The notes: generated by a model from the sequence alone, not told the origin. A DNA stretch of 64,000 bases from CAVOHU01 sp963817885 (GCA_963817885.1 CAWFQE010000002.1:62001-126000), one strand, 5' to 3'. Shown: positions 22,476 through 31,223, counted from the stretch's first letter. A program made the numbers and translations.

Positions 22476-23585
22476 CTAGCCCGTGATGTGCCCAAGCCTG
22501 TGAATGGCGTACGCGTAGGCGCCGACGGCGACGGCCTCGCTCGTGCCGAGGCGCGAGATGCCGATGGCCGTCCGCGGCAGCCCGTCGTGACGGACCGTCC
22601 GCGTCCCGCCGGGCACCGTGACATCCCGCGGCGCGCCGCGCAGGAATTGTTCACGCTCGGCCGGGTCTTCGAGGTTGAAGGCCTGCTGCGCGAGCCTGCG
22701 GAATCCCTTCGGCGAATGCGCGTATCGGTCGTTGACGGCCGCGACCAGCCGCGGGAGGAACAACAGGTGAGCGCCTGAGATCCCGCCCCCGATGACGACC
22801 AGCCCGTCCACTACGGCCAGCGCCTGCGCTACCGCATCCCCCGCCACATCTGCGAGACGATGGTACGACTCGATGGCGGCCGCCTGGTTTCCCGGCGCCT
22901 GGCCCATGCCGATTTCGTAGATGGTCCGCGGATCCGGCGACTGCTCGAAGGCCAGTCCTGCGGCCTTCGCGTACTCGCGCCGAACCGCGCGGATCGACGC
23001 GCCCTCTTCCGCGTTGATGTCGGGGTCGAGCTTGTTTCGCAGTTGCCACACTTCGGTTGACGATGAGTTGTCGCCGGTCAGGAGTCGACCGTCGGCCACG
23101 GCGCCGCCGCCAAACCCGGTCCCGAGCGTGATGCCGAACAGGTTGTGGTAGCGCTTCGGGCTCCCTGCCTCCTTCAGAAGGTGATTCACGTACGGCAGAA
23201 AGCCGGCAATCGCCTCGCCGTAGACGAACAGGTCTCCATCGTTGCTGATGAACACGGGGATGCCGAAGGTGTCTTCGAGCATCGGGCCGAGCGCGACGCC
23301 GCCGCGGAAGCCCGGCAGGTTGCTGAGGTCGCCGATGATTCCCGACGGGTAATCGGCCGGCCCGGGAAACGCGAAGCTGATCGCCGCGGGCGGCTCCGCA
23401 AGCTGCGCCTTGACGTTGCGGAAGCCCGAGACGATGTTCGCCAGGCAGCGCGCCAGGTTGTCGCCTTCGGTCGGCAACGTCATGGGGCCGACCAGCAGTT
23501 CGGTGCCCCGGATCGCGGAGAACTTCAAGCCGGTGCCGCCGGCGTCGAGCGTCAGGACGCTGCGCGTGTCGGTGATCGTGTCCAT
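22476..23585 (-). CDS. ROK-family sugar kinase
   Basis: 369 residues. The N-terminal phosphate loop LDAGGTGLKF, the catalytic region FISNDGDLFVYGEA and the GTGFGGGAVADG segment mark the ROK/ASKHA sugar kinases (glucokinase, fructokinase, N-acylmannosamine kinase). The usual ROK zinc motif CxCGxxGCxE is not present, so sugar specificity cannot be guessed. It lies ten bases after the sugar MFS gene on the same strand: uptake then phosphorylation. Confidence 0.88.
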   Translation of the reverse strand: MDTITDTRSVLTLDAGGTGLKFSAIRGTELLVGPMTLPTEGDNLARCLANIVSGFRNVKAQLAEPPAAISFAFPGPADYPSGIIGDLSNLPGFRGGVALGPMLEDTFGIPVFISNDGDLFVYGEAIAGFLPYVNHLLKEAGSPKRYHNLFGITLGTGFGGGAVADGRLLTGDNSSSTEVWQLRNKLDPDINAEEGASIRAVRREYAKAAGLAFEQSPDPRTIYEIGMGQAPGNQAAAIESYHRLADVAGDAVAQALAVVDGLVVIGGGISGAHLLFLPRLVAAVNDRYAHSPKGFRRLAQQAFNLEDPAEREQFLRGAPRDVTVPGGTRTVRHDGLPRTAIGISRLGTSEAVAVGAYAYAIHRLGHITG

Positions 23586-23595
23586 GGTGAGAATT

Positions 23596-24799
23596 CTATT
23601 CCGATGCCGCCGCGCGCGCGGCCGGCGTCCTCAGGTTCACGAAGGCGACCCACGTGATGTAGAGCACGGCGCCGAGCGGCACGAGGAAGGCCAGCTGGAC
23701 CGAGCCGGTGGCGTCAGCCATCAGCCCCATCAAGGGCGGCAGGAAGGCGCCGCCGACGATCGCCATCACCATCAGGCCCGACAGCCCGTTGGCGTCTTCG
23801 GGGCGGCTGTCGACCGCGATCGAAAAGACGAGCGGAAAGATGTTGGCGAATCCCAGGCCGACCAGGAAGAAGCTGCCGACGGCAATCGTGCTGGACGGCG
23901 CGAGCAGGCCGAGCAGGCCGACGATTGACACCGCGCAGGTGATGAGGAAGAACGCCTTGGGCGCGATCCAGGTCAGCACGATGCCGCCCGAGAACCGGCC
24001 GATGGTCAGTGCGAGGAAGAACAGGCCGGTGCCGAGCAGCCCGGTCTTCGTGATGTCGATGGCGAACCGATCCTGGAGATAGAGCGGAATGCCCGAGCTG
24101 ACCGACACCTCGGCGCCGACGTAGAAGAAGATCGCCGCCACCATCAGCGCCACGTAGCCATTCTTCATGAGGGCGAGGCAGGAGCGAAGCGTCGCGGTGC
24201 CGGGCCCGGAGGCGGCCGTCGTCCGCGGGCCGATCGTGGCGGCTGAGAGGAGCGCCACCAGGATGGCGATGCTGTAGACCGGGAACACGATCCGCCAGCT
24301 CACGCCGAACGCGTGCGCGGCAATCACCGGGATGAGCGGCCCGGACAGCGATCCGATCGCCTTCACGAACTGCGCGAGCGAGAGGTTCCGCGAGTACTTC
24401 CCCTCCTCCGAGACGTCGCGCATCATCGGGTTGCCGGCAACCTGGAGCGTGGTGGCTCCGGCGCCCAGCAGCAGGACCGTCAGAAGGAAGACCGGGAACG
24501 ACGACAAGCCGAGACAGCGTCGGGATCAGCACGCCCCCGAGCATCACGGCCAGCCCGAGCATCAGGATGAACTTCTTGCCCTTCCTGTCCTGGTAGACGC
24601 CCATCGGCACCGACACGATGCCGAACATGATGAACCCGGCGAAGGCGACCAGCTGGGCGACGAAGTTGGACAGGTGGAAGTCCTGCTTGGCGAGGCTGAC
24701 GAAGGGCCCGGCGGCGTCGGCGAAGCCCATGGCCAGGAACGCGAGGAAGACGGGGCCGGCCTGCAGGAGCGATCGGCGCGGGGCGGCGGTGGTGGTCAA
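23596..24799 (-). CDS. Sugar MFS transporter (FucP-like), frameshifted
   Basis: About 400 residues with twelve helices. TTG 24799 is chosen as start because AGGAGG lies seven bases upstream. The motif VPMGVYQDRKGKKFILMLG and the later GGAFLPPLMGLMAD segment fit the FHS family of glucose, galactose or fucose:H+ symporters. One extra T near 24510 shifts the frame within LIPTLSRLSSFPVFLL. The downstream ROK kinase is co-transcribed, so this is a sugar uptake operon. Confidence 0.85.
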
Positions 24800-24892
24800 C
24801 GCAATTCCTCCTGGCCGTGACGAGGATGAATCGAGCCATGAGCCTGCAAGGCGGATGTTACCATCCGACGGGCGTGTTACGATCCGCACTCG

Positions 24893-25726
24893 ATGCCGAC
24901 CCGTTTTGTCTTCGTCACATTCGGCGACCGGGAAGCGCTGCACGTGCAGGCGTGGTACTCGATGCTGTCGGTGATGGCGTACGCGCCGCGCGACATCGAG
25001 ATCGTCATGGTCACCGACGCGCCGGAGCGCTACCGCTGGTTTGGCGACCGGGTCCGGGTCGTGCCGGTTGATGCCGGGCGCATCCGGGCATGGCGAGGGG
25101 CGCACGACTACCTGTGGCGCGTGAAGATCGAGGCCATGCGCCACGGCGCCACGCTCGGGCCGGAACCGATCGTGTATTGCGACTGCGACGTGGTGGCGCG
25201 GGCCGATCTCGCGCCGATGCTGCGCCAGCTGGCCGGCGGTGCCGTGTTCATGCACCATCGCGAACTCGAGCTCGGACGCATGACCCGCCGCACCATGCGC
25301 CCGCTCCGCGATCACATCGTCGGGCGCTCGTGGGCCGGCCTTCCGGTGACTGGCGCGAGCACCATGTGGAACGCCGGTGTCGTTGGCGTCGCCGATCATT
25401 CGCTCATCGATCGCGCGCTCGTGATGTGCGATGAGATGATGGACTCGGGGTTTCAGCACTCGCTGTATGAGCAGCTCTCCTTCAGCCTCACGCTCGCGGC
25501 AGCCGGCCGACTGGCCCCGGCCGAGCCGTGGATGGTGCATTACTGGGACAACAAGGAGGGGTGGTCGATCTCGGTCGCCGAAAGCGTCGCGGCGATCGCC
25601 GTCCGCGGCCTGGATGTCGACGGGGCGATCGAGTACGTGCGGACCCATCCCATCAACCGCCCGGTACAAGTGCGCAAGAAGTGGTGGAATCGCTACTTCG
25701 TGAAGCTGGCCGGGGCAGATTTTTAG
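24893..25726 (+). CDS. Glycosyltransferase (GT-A fold, DxD)
   Basis: 277 residues, no signal or membrane segment. YCDCDVVARADL contains the DxD metal/nucleotide-sugar motif; the conserved AGASTMWNAGVVG-like segment and MVHYWDNKEGW near the C-terminus resemble GT8-like transferases. It is divergent from the sugar transporter with a 93-bp gap. The acceptor is unknown. Confidence 0.75.
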   Translation: MPTRFVFVTFGDREALHVQAWYSMLSVMAYAPRDIEIVMVTDAPERYRWFGDRVRVVPVDAGRIRAWRGAHDYLWRVKIEAMRHGATLGPEPIVYCDCDVVARADLAPMLRQLAGGAVFMHHRELELGRMTRRTMRPLRDHIVGRSWAGLPVTGASTMWNAGVVGVADHSLIDRALVMCDEMMDSGFQHSLYEQLSFSLTLAAAGRLAPAEPWMVHYWDNKEGWSISVAESVAAIAVRGLDVDGAIEYVRTHPINRPVQVRKKWWNRYFVKLAGADF

Positions 25727-25727
25727 C

Positions 25728-25853
25728 AGGGGCTGGGGACTAGGCGCTTGGCGCTCGTTCTTCTTGGAGTCCAGCCGGAACGCCGATCTCGAAGACCCGC
25801 CCTATAGCGTGATTCCAGGCCGACCAGCGCCTATCGCCTAGTCCCCAGCCCCT
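25728..25853. repeat. 19-bp perfect inverted repeat, arms 25728-25746 and 25835-25853
   Basis: Arms AGGGGCTGGGGACTAGGCG and its exact complement flank 88 bp. The right arm covers the arsR stop codon (25840-25838). It could be a small MITE-like insertion or a bidirectional terminator between convergent genes. The arm resembles the GGGGCTA arrays at 17.1 kb. Confidence 0.8.
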
Positions 25854-26314
25854 TCCGGTGCCCGCCGCGTCAGCCGGATTGGCGCGCCACAGCACGAGAA
25901 GGTCGCCGGCGGAACGGCAGGCGCGGGCCGGGCACCGTCCTCGGCTTCGAGGCGCCGGAGGTCCACGTCGGTCGACGGCAGGTGGCTCAGGCAATGCACG
26001 GCGCAGTCGAGCAGCGCGCGCAGCAGGCTGTCGGCGGGAGTGGCGAGCCGGTAGTGCACCCACAATCCGTCGCGGCGGGTCTCGACCAGGCCGGCGCGCC
26101 GGAGATACGCAAGGTGCCGAGACGCCGTGGGTTGCGGGATGCGCAGGCTCCCGTAGATGTGACACACGCAGGTTTCGCCGGACATGAGGAGGCCGAGAAT
26201 CCTCAGGCGCGTCTGGTCGGCCAGCGCGCGAAGGACCGTCTCCATCGACGAGAGCGCCGGGTGGGCCGTCGATCCGCCCTTCCCCGCCGCGCGTGGCTTT
26301 CGTGTTGCTGTCAC
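25838..26314 (-). CDS. arsR: ArsR/SmtB-family metalloregulator
   Basis: 158 residues, longer than the usual 100-120. A winged helix with METVLRALADQTRLRILGLL, then GETCVCHI, the ArsR-type alpha-3 cysteine pair that binds As(III). DNA-recognition helix QPTASRHLAYLRRAGLV. A C-terminal extension has CAVHC and CCGAP, possible extra thiols. It is divergent from arsM across 249 bp containing a strong promoter and inverted repeats, so it probably represses arsM and itself until As(III) binds. Confidence 0.88.
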   Translation of the reverse strand: MTATRKPRAAGKGGSTAHPALSSMETVLRALADQTRLRILGLLMSGETCVCHIYGSLRIPQPTASRHLAYLRRAGLVETRRDGLWVHYRLATPADSLLRALLDCAVHCLSHLPSTDVDLRRLEAEDGARPAPAVPPATFSCCGAPIRLTRRAPEGAGD

Positions 26315-26447
26315 ACCAGACTGCCTTTCCGCATCGAGAAGCGGCCTTTGCGCGTGGCGAACCGGCGCCGTCCCTCGTCAGACCTCGACGTGGCGCAGCT
26401 CGTGCGATCCGGCCGGCGGCCGGATCGGCGGCCCGCCTATATTCGCC

Positions 26448-26500
26448 TTGACAAATATATCATGGAACCCTATTCTTCATATATTCGTCTGTGCGAATGT
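26448..26500 (+). promoter_or_regulatory. arsM promoter and probable ArsR operator
   Basis: Consensus -35 TTGACA (26448-26453), 17-bp spacer, -10 TATTCT (26471-26476). An inverted repeat ATTCG-tctgtg-CGAAT (26483-26498) sits at the expected transcription start, and a second copy of the left half-site (TATATTCGCC) lies just upstream of the -35. AT-rich repeats in an otherwise GC-rich region suit ArsR binding. Confidence 0.75.
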
Positions 26501-26563
26501 AAGGGGTTGGCGGGCGAACATCGCCGGCCACGATCGTCACCTGGGTTCCATCGAAGGGGCATC

Positions 26564-27366
26564 ATGAGCAACGAGGCACTTCGCGACGTCATCAAGGAGA
26601 AATACGGAAACGCGGCGGTCAAGGCGGTTTCGAATTCCGGCGGCTGCTGCGGGCCGTCCTGCTGCGACCCGATCACCACCGACATTTACAGACGCGATGA
26701 AGTGAAGGATGTGCCGGCCGACGCGGTGGCAGCCTCGCTCGGGTGCGGCAACCCGACCGCGCTCGCCGACCTGCACCCCGGCGAGACGGTGCTCGACCTC
26801 GGGTCCGGCGGTGGCATCGATGTGTTCCTGTCGGCGAAACGCGTCGGCCCAACCGGCAAGGTCTACGGCCTCGACATGACCGATGAGATGCTGGCGCTCG
26901 CCAACGAGAACAAGCGGAAGGCGGGGGTCGCCAACGTCGAGTTCCTCAGGGGCGAGATCGAGCACATCCCGCTGCCCGACAACTCGGTCGACGTCATCAT
27001 CTCGAACTGCGTCATCAACCTCTCGTCGGACAAGGGCCAGGTGCTGCGCGAGGCGTTTCGCGTGCTGAAGCCCGGCGGCCGGTTCGCGGTATCCGACGTC
27101 GTCGTGCGCGGCGAGGTGCCGGCCGCGGTCCAGCGCAACGTCGAGTTGTGGATCGGCTGCGTCGCCGGCGCGCTCGCAGGAAACGGAGTATCGCCGCCTG
27201 CTCGCCGAGGCCGGATTCGAGCGGCATCGAGGTCGACGCCTGGCGCATCTACAAGGCGGCTGACGCGCTCAACTTCCTGACCGCGGCCGGCATCGACGTC
27301 GAGGAAATCGCTCCGCACGTGGACGGCAAGTTCGCGAGCGCCTTCATCCGCGCGCGCAAGCCGTAG
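26564..27366 (+). CDS. arsM: Arsenite S-adenosylmethionine methyltransferase (two frameshifts)
   Basis: ATG 26564. The N-terminal SNSGGCCGPSCCDP cysteines, the SAM-binding motif VLDLGSGGGIDVFLSA and the later NCVINLSSDKGQVLREAFRVLKPGGR with its conserved Cys match ArsM, which methylates As(III) to volatile or less toxic species. One-base insertions near 27176 and 27223 break the segment QETEYRRLLAEAGFERIEVD; corrected, the protein has about 267 residues and ends at TAG 27364-27366. The regulator gene arsR is divergent next door. Confidence 0.88.
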
Positions 27367-27533
27367 GCCTGCCCGACTCGCGCCGGCGGTGAAGCAGTGC
27401 CGTCGTGGTGGAGGCCGGGTCTTGAGACCCGGCGATTGATGGCGGCGTGACGGACGCGCCGTCACCGACGCCTAGGACGACGGGTTCGACAACGCGCTTC
27501 TTGCGCGGCTGCGTTCGAACACTCACCGAGTTG

Positions 27534-27564
27534 TTGTCAGACGGCGCGAATGTTCTGCTATAAT
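27534..27564 (+). promoter_or_regulatory. Promoter of tRNA-Lys
   Basis: TTGTCA at 27534-27539 and a perfect TATAAT at 27559-27564 with a 19-bp spacer, about 70 bp before the tRNA. A GC-rich stretch follows the -10 box, as is common for stable-RNA promoters. Confidence 0.55.
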
Positions 27565-27632
27565 CGGAGGCTCCGGTAGCCGGTACCGGTCGCGCCGACA
27601 GCACCTCTGGTCGGTGCCGCACTCCTCGATGT

Positions 27633-27708
27633 GGGCCGCTAGCTCAACTGGCAGAGCAGCAGACTCTTAATCTGCGGGTTCACGGTTCGATTCCGTGGCG
27701 GCTCACCA
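27633..27708 (+). tRNA. tRNA-Lys (anticodon CTT)
   Basis: 76 nt with encoded CCA. Acceptor GGGCCGC pairs with GCGGCTC (one G-U). D-arm GCTC-AACTGGCA-GAGC; anticodon stem GCAGA/TCTGC around loop CTCTTAA, giving CTT for Lys AAG. T-arm CACGG-TTCGATT-CCGTG. This gene is the left edge of the genomic island: bases 27671-27695 recur exactly at 43746-43770, and its 3' end GCGGCTCACCACTT recurs in repeat copy D. Confidence 0.97.
27671..27695 (+). other. Putative attL of genomic island (25-bp direct repeat)
   Basis: The 25 bases from the anticodon-stem 3' strand through the T-arm of tRNA-Lys are identical to 43746-43770. Tyrosine-recombinase islands typically integrate at tRNA 3' halves and leave such a duplication. 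Confidence 0.7.
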
Positions 27709-27786
27709 CTTACCACCCCTGAGAGTTCAATAGGTTACGGCTGCTGCTCTGCCCGACGGCAGAACGGAATCGAACCATGCGGATTC

Positions 27787-28074
27787 TCAGCTGGCAGCGT
27801 TCGGCTCGAAGACGATCCGTAGGCGGGTCTGGGTAGCCTGGGCGAAGCGCTCGAGAGCGCTGGTCGACGGACGCACCTTCCCACCCTCGAGGCGCGCGAT
27901 GTAGGATTGCGACGTCTTCATACGGCGCGCCAACTGCGCCTGCGACAGGCCGGCTCCCGTCCGCGCCTCGATCAGTGTCCGCGCGAGGTCGAACTCCTCT
28001 TCGAGGGCGTCGTAGGCGTGCCTGTAATCGGCGGCCTTGTTCCAGCGACGATGGAGTTCGCTGATCTTCGTCAT
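27787..28074 (-). CDS. HigA-like XRE antitoxin (pair 1)
   Basis: About 95 residues with a helix-turn-helix GLSQAQLARRMKTSQSYIARLEGG and a C-terminal dimer region. Its ATG overlaps the toxin stop as ATGA (28074-28071), so toxin precedes antitoxin as in HigBA operons. The product should neutralise the upstream RelE/HigB-like toxin and repress the promoter at 28408-28423. A decayed copy of this pair sits at 29208-29432. Confidence 0.85.
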   Translation of the reverse strand: MTKISELHRRWNKAADYRHAYDALEEEFDLARTLIEARTGAGLSQAQLARRMKTSQSYIARLEGGKVRPSTSALERFAQATQTRLRIVFEPNAAS

Positions 28075-28406
28075 GGCTTCACTTCCTTGGCCCTCTCCAA
28101 GGCCACGTCGATCTCGCCCGCGGGCGTCTTCTCGGTCTTCTTGACGAAAGCCCGCAGGATGACGACCCGTTGCTCTTTCGCGGTCACGTAGAGCGCGCGC
28201 GCAACGCCGGCCTTCCCCTTGAGCCGAATCTCCCACAACGGACCTCGGATGTGGCGAACGGGCGGCGCCTCGACGTTCGGCAGGCCTACGGATGCGATCA
28301 GTTCGGCGATCCGCACCAATCGCGCCCGCATGTCCTGCGGCAACTCTGCCAGCTCGGCATCGACCATCTCGTTCAGAGTCTCGACGCTCCACGGCATCGT
28401 GGCCAT
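28071..28406 (-). CDS. HigB/Gp49-like toxin (RelE superfamily, pair 1)
   Basis: About 111 residues: MPWSVETLNEMVDAELAELPQDMRARL, then RHIRGPLWEIRLKGKAGVARALYV, then FVKKTEKTPAGEIDVALERA. This is the phage Gp49/HigB fold of ribosome-dependent mRNA interferases. Start ATG 28406 lies two bases from a perfect palindrome that must be the operator. The four-base overlap ATGA couples it to the antitoxin. Confidence 0.88.
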   Translation of the reverse strand: MATMPWSVETLNEMVDAELAELPQDMRARLVRIAELIASVGLPNVEAPPVRHIRGPLWEIRLKGKAGVARALYVTAKEQRVVILRAFVKKTEKTPAGEIDVALERAKEVKP

Positions 28407-28407
28407 G

Positions 28408-28423
28408 ATACCAGATATGGTAT
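28408..28423. promoter_or_regulatory. Operator palindrome of HigBA pair 1
   Basis: Perfect inverted repeat ATACCA-GATA-TGGTAT immediately upstream of the toxin ATG. The minus-strand TACCAT within it could serve as the -10 box, so antitoxin binding would block RNA polymerase directly. Confidence 0.75.
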
Positions 28424-28494
28424 GAACAAAGCGACCAGAGGCGCGCCCTGCGCTGGTGGACAACGGCAGGGTCAAGCTCGATAATCTCGACGAA

Positions 28495-29034
28495 ATGTAC
28501 ATCGTCAAGCCACGTCCGGCCCATTTCACCTGGTTGCTGCTTCTTGGGCCGCTGGTTGTGTTCGAGGCGCCTGTTCTACATGAACTGCTCCAGCAGATTG
28601 CGCTCAATCGAGGTGCATCTGCCGCCGTTATACGGGGAAAGGTCACCGAGTTTGGAGAGGGTCCGAACGGTGAGTTGAATCTGCGCTATCGCTTCCGTCC
28701 AACCAGTGATGGGCCTTGGTTCTCCGCAACGGATGCGACGGGGCGCCGCGATCTTTGGGCTGCTGTCGCCGCGCCGGCGTGGAGCGAGGCGGCGACGACA
28801 GGGTTCGTGGCAGTGACGTACTTGCCCAGCGATCCCTGGGTTAATCGACCCGTCGCAAGGGCCGGAAGCGCAGTAGCCGACATCTCGGCGGCCCTGGCGA
28901 TGCGTGTCGGCCTCGATGTCTTCGCCCTGTATGAGTTGTGCATGGTGCGGGCGAACTTCCGACGCTGTCGGCTTGCGGCGGCTGAGTATCGGGCATGCCG
29001 AGTCAGATACTGGGAGTCGCGGCCGCCGACCTAG
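28495..29034 (+). CDS. DUF3592-like membrane protein, hypothetical
   Basis: About 179 residues from ATG 28495 (GTG 28456 also possible). One strong N-terminal helix (FTWLLLLGPLVVFEAPVL), an extracytoplasmic beta-rich region with RGKVTEFGEGPNGELNLRYRF and FVAVTYLPSDPWVNRP, as in DUF3592 proteins. It is a single-gene cassette: it lies directly before repeat copy A in the island. The function is unknown. Confidence 0.55.
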   Translation: MYIVKPRPAHFTWLLLLGPLVVFEAPVLHELLQQIALNRGASAAVIRGKVTEFGEGPNGELNLRYRFRPTSDGPWFSATDATGRRDLWAAVAAPAWSEAATTGFVAVTYLPSDPWVNRPVARAGSAVADISAALAMRVGLDVFALYELCMVRANFRRCRLAAAEYRACRVRYWESRPPT

Positions 29035-29098
29035 AACCGCCATCCCGGACGGCTGTCCGGTGGACATCTGGCCCAGCGGACGGCGCCAGACACTCCTG

Positions 29099-29182
29099 CC
29101 TCACGCCGCTCGCCGCAGTGCCTCGACTTGCCGCAACCACCCGTCCAGGCGGTTCCAACTCGCGAAAATGCAGCCTCACCAT
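29099..29182 (-). repeat. Cassette-boundary repeat, copy A
   Basis: One of seven ~80-bp repeats. Minus-strand reading starts GTG 29179 and ends TGA 29103-29101. It has 79 nt instead of 78, so one extra base disturbs the frame; with it removed the residues match the family (ends LRRAA-like). It stands between the DUF3592 gene and the relict HigBA copy. Confidence 0.8.
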
Positions 29183-29207
29183 CGTCCGACCCTGAAGGCT
29201 CAGTAAG

Positions 29208-29432
29208 TGACAGCTGCTGCTCCGCCCGACGGCAGAACCGAATCGAACCAGGCGAATACTCAGCTGGCGGCCTGCGGCTCGAAGACGATTCGCAGGCGGG
29301 TCCGCGTCGCCTGGGCGAAGCGTTCGAGCGCGCTCGTCGATGGTCGATCTTCGTCATGGCTTCAGTTGTGGGCCCTCTCCAATGCCACGTCGATCTCGCC
29401 AGCGCGCCTCTTCGGGCCTTTTTGACGAACGC
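29208..29432 (-). pseudogene. Relict HigBA pair, internally deleted
   Basis: The segment aligns with 27737-28110. It keeps the antitoxin C-terminus (RTRLRIVFEPQAAS-stop equivalent), then jumps from the antitoxin's third quarter to its first codons (MTKI), and then keeps a toxin C-terminal piece (LERAHN, ARRAGEIDVA region). About 170 bp of the antitoxin are gone. It is a second copy of the pair 1 cassette that has decayed. Confidence 0.75.
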
Positions 29433-29476
29433 CCGGGCTGGTCGGCCAGCTGGGCACGCCATGGCGGTAATGGCCC

Positions 29477-29505
29477 TTGCCAGGACATCCCACTATTGGG
29501 ATAAT
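29477..29505 (+). promoter_or_regulatory. Promoter and operator of HigBA pair 2
   Basis: TTGCCA (29477-29482), 17-bp spacer, GATAAT (29500-29505). A perfect inverted repeat ATCCCA-CTAT-TGGGAT (29487-29502) covers the spacer and the -10 box, the position expected for autorepression by the antitoxin. Confidence 0.75.
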
Positions 29506-29544
29506 GACCAAGTGCGACAGCGCCTCGCCGTCGGCGAAAGGCCG

Positions 29545-29895
29545 GTGCATTGGGTCGGGTCATCCAAGCGGGATTTCCTCGCGTTCCCGGAAGGGGTCAG
29601 GGATGACATGGGCAATGCCCTGGGTGTCGCGCAGTTCGGCGGCACGGCGCCGTCTGCGAAGCCGTGGAAGGGACTCGGCGCCGGCGTGCTCGAACTGGTC
29701 GAGTCGCACGAAGGCAACGCGTACCGGGCCGTCTACACTGTCCGATTCGAGGAGGCGGTGTACGTGTTGCACGCTTTCCAGAAGAAGTCGCCGACCGGCG
29801 TTCGCACCGCGAGAACCGATGTCGGACTCGTCGCGCGGCGACTGAAGGCCGCCCAGAGGGACTACGAGGACCTGTATGGCAAACCGAAGCACTGA
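29545..29895 (+). CDS. RelE/HigB-type toxin (phage Gp49-like, pair 2)
   Basis: About 116 residues from GTG 29545, with an AAGG upstream: HWVGSSKRDFLAFPEGVRDDMGNAL, then YRAVYTVRFEEAVYVLHAFQKKS near the end. These are hallmark sequences of the phage-derived Gp49-like/HigB toxins, which cut mRNA on the ribosome. A frame upstream is open, but the promoter places the start here. It overlaps the antitoxin gene by 20 nt. Confidence 0.9.
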   Translation: MHWVGSSKRDFLAFPEGVRDDMGNALGVAQFGGTAPSAKPWKGLGAGVLELVESHEGNAYRAVYTVRFEEAVYVLHAFQKKSPTGVRTARTDVGLVARRLKAAQRDYEDLYGKPKH

Positions 29896-30220
29896 TCGCG
29901 ACGACGAGGTCACCCACGGCACGAGCAACGTCTTCGCGGACCTGGGCTACCCCGATTCGACCGAGCGTCAGGCCCGGCTGCGGCTCGCCCTCGCCCTCAA
30001 CCGCGTGCTCGACGAGCGCACGCTGACCCAGGCAGAAGCGGCGAAGCTCCTTGGTGTGTCGCAGCCAAAGGTGTCGGCCCTGCGGAACTACAAGCTCGCC
30101 GGGTTCTCGGTCGAACGGTTGATGACGTTTCTGACCGCACTCGACCGGGACGTGCGAATCGTCATTCGCCAGAAGCCCCGATCACGGCGCTCGGCGCGGA
30201 TCAGCGTGGAAGCGGCGTAG
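29876..30220 (+). CDS. HigA-like XRE antitoxin (pair 2)
   Basis: About 114 residues. ADLGYPDSTERQARLRLALAL, then the helix-turn-helix LTQAEAAKLLGVSQPKVSALRNYKL, as in the COG5606 XRE antitoxins that partner Gp49-like toxins. A basic C-terminal tail follows. The palindrome at 29487-29502 is its likely binding site. Repeat copy B follows 18 bp after the stop. Confidence 0.9.
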   Translation: MANRSTDRDDEVTHGTSNVFADLGYPDSTERQARLRLALALNRVLDERTLTQAEAAKLLGVSQPKVSALRNYKLAGFSVERLMTFLTALDRDVRIVIRQKPRSRRSARISVEAA

Positions 30221-30237
30221 GGGCCGGCCATCCCGGC

Positions 30238-30320
30238 CTCACGCCGCTCGCCGCAGCGCCTCGACCTGACGTAACCATCCGTCGAGGCGGTTCCAACTGG
30301 CGAACGTTAGGCTCACCACT
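30238..30320 (-). repeat. Cassette-boundary repeat, copy B
   Basis: Minus-strand frame GTG 30316 to TGA 30239 is exactly 78 nt and encodes 25 residues with FASWN and LRRAA-stop. Inside is a perfect 9-bp hairpin stem (CGCCTCGAC with GTCGAGGCG). Its right end reads GTTAGGC, the integron R' core consensus, and its left end GCCTCAC pairs with it at six of seven positions. Confidence 0.85.
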
Positions 30321-30368
30321 CCTCGCTCACGCTCACGTCGTTGATCCGGCTGGTCCTCAAGCGAAAGG

Positions 30369-31223
30369 TCAACGCTGCGGCTCGAGCAGGAAGGACGAGA
30401 GCGTCGCTGCGAACTCCTGCGGGATGGTATCCATCGCGTTGTGCTCCTGCCCTTCAAAGATGCGCAACGTAGAATGCGGCAATGTCTGGCGCAGGCTGTC
30501 GATCGATCCCTTGAGCTCGGGCGAAGCGGTCTTGCTCCCCGCCATCAAGAGAGTCGGAACGGTCATCGTGCGTGCGCGGGCGGGATCGAATTGGTACTGC
30601 GACAGCGCGCGGTCCTGTCGCACCGAGGTTTCGACGGTCGCCAGCATGCCTGCCCACGACGGCCGCGCTTTCATCGCGGCAACTTCGTTCGCGGAAATCT
30701 TCACGATCTCTCTCATGAACGTCATCAGGGCGCCCTCACGATCGCCGTTCCGCATCATCGCCTCCATGCGCGCCAGTATTGCCGAATGATCCGCCAGGCG
30801 GACCGGAGGCTCATAGAGCGCAAGCCTGGCGATCTTCGTGGTCTGAAACGCCGCTTCGAAGGCGCAGACCGCGCCAAACGAGTGGCCCAGCACGAACACC
30901 GGGCCCGGCTGCGCCGCAACGACGGCGACAACGTCTTCGACTTCCTTCTGGAGACTGTAAGGGAGCGTATCGCCGCTGGCACCATGCGCCCGTCGATCCA
31001 TCGCGCAGACGCGGAACTTTGACGCGAGCAGCGGGAAGAGCGGCGTCCATCGCGTGCGATCTCCGGCCCCGCCGTGGACGATGACGAGCGATGGTCCCGC
31101 TCCGGCACACTCGATCGCGATCGGCGTACCGTCCGCCGACGCGACCGTCGAGATCGACGTTTGCGCCTCGCCCGCCGCAGCCATGGTCCCGGTGCACAAC
31201 ACCAACAGGACGATCATGCGCAT
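30369..31223 (-). CDS. Secreted alpha/beta hydrolase
   Basis: About 284 residues from ATG 31223 with GGAG upstream. A signal peptide (MIVLLVLCTGTMAAAGEAQT) suggests export. The oxyanion region HGGAGDRTRW, nucleophile elbow GHSFGA, and the late His in GQEHNAMD form an alpha/beta-hydrolase triad. It lies as a single-gene cassette between repeats B and C. The substrate is unknown; an esterase or haloperoxidase-like role is possible. Confidence 0.85.
   Translation of the reverse strand: MRMIVLLVLCTGTMAAAGEAQTSISTVASADGTPIAIECAGAGPSLVIVHGGAGDRTRWTPLFPLLASKFRVCAMDRRAHGASGDTLPYSLQKEVEDVVAVVAAQPGPVFVLGHSFGAVCAFEAAFQTTKIARLALYEPPVRLADHSAILARMEAMMRNGDREGALMTFMREIVKISANEVAAMKARPSWAGMLATVETSVRQDRALSQYQFDPARARTMTVPTLLMAGSKTASPELKGSIDSLRQTLPHSTLRIFEGQEHNAMDTIPQEFAATLSSFLLEPQR

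Noticed and set aside
27148..27366. Separate small gene after arsM
   Set aside because: Its C-terminal half is the missing ArsM C-terminus in a shifted frame; better explained by two insertions.
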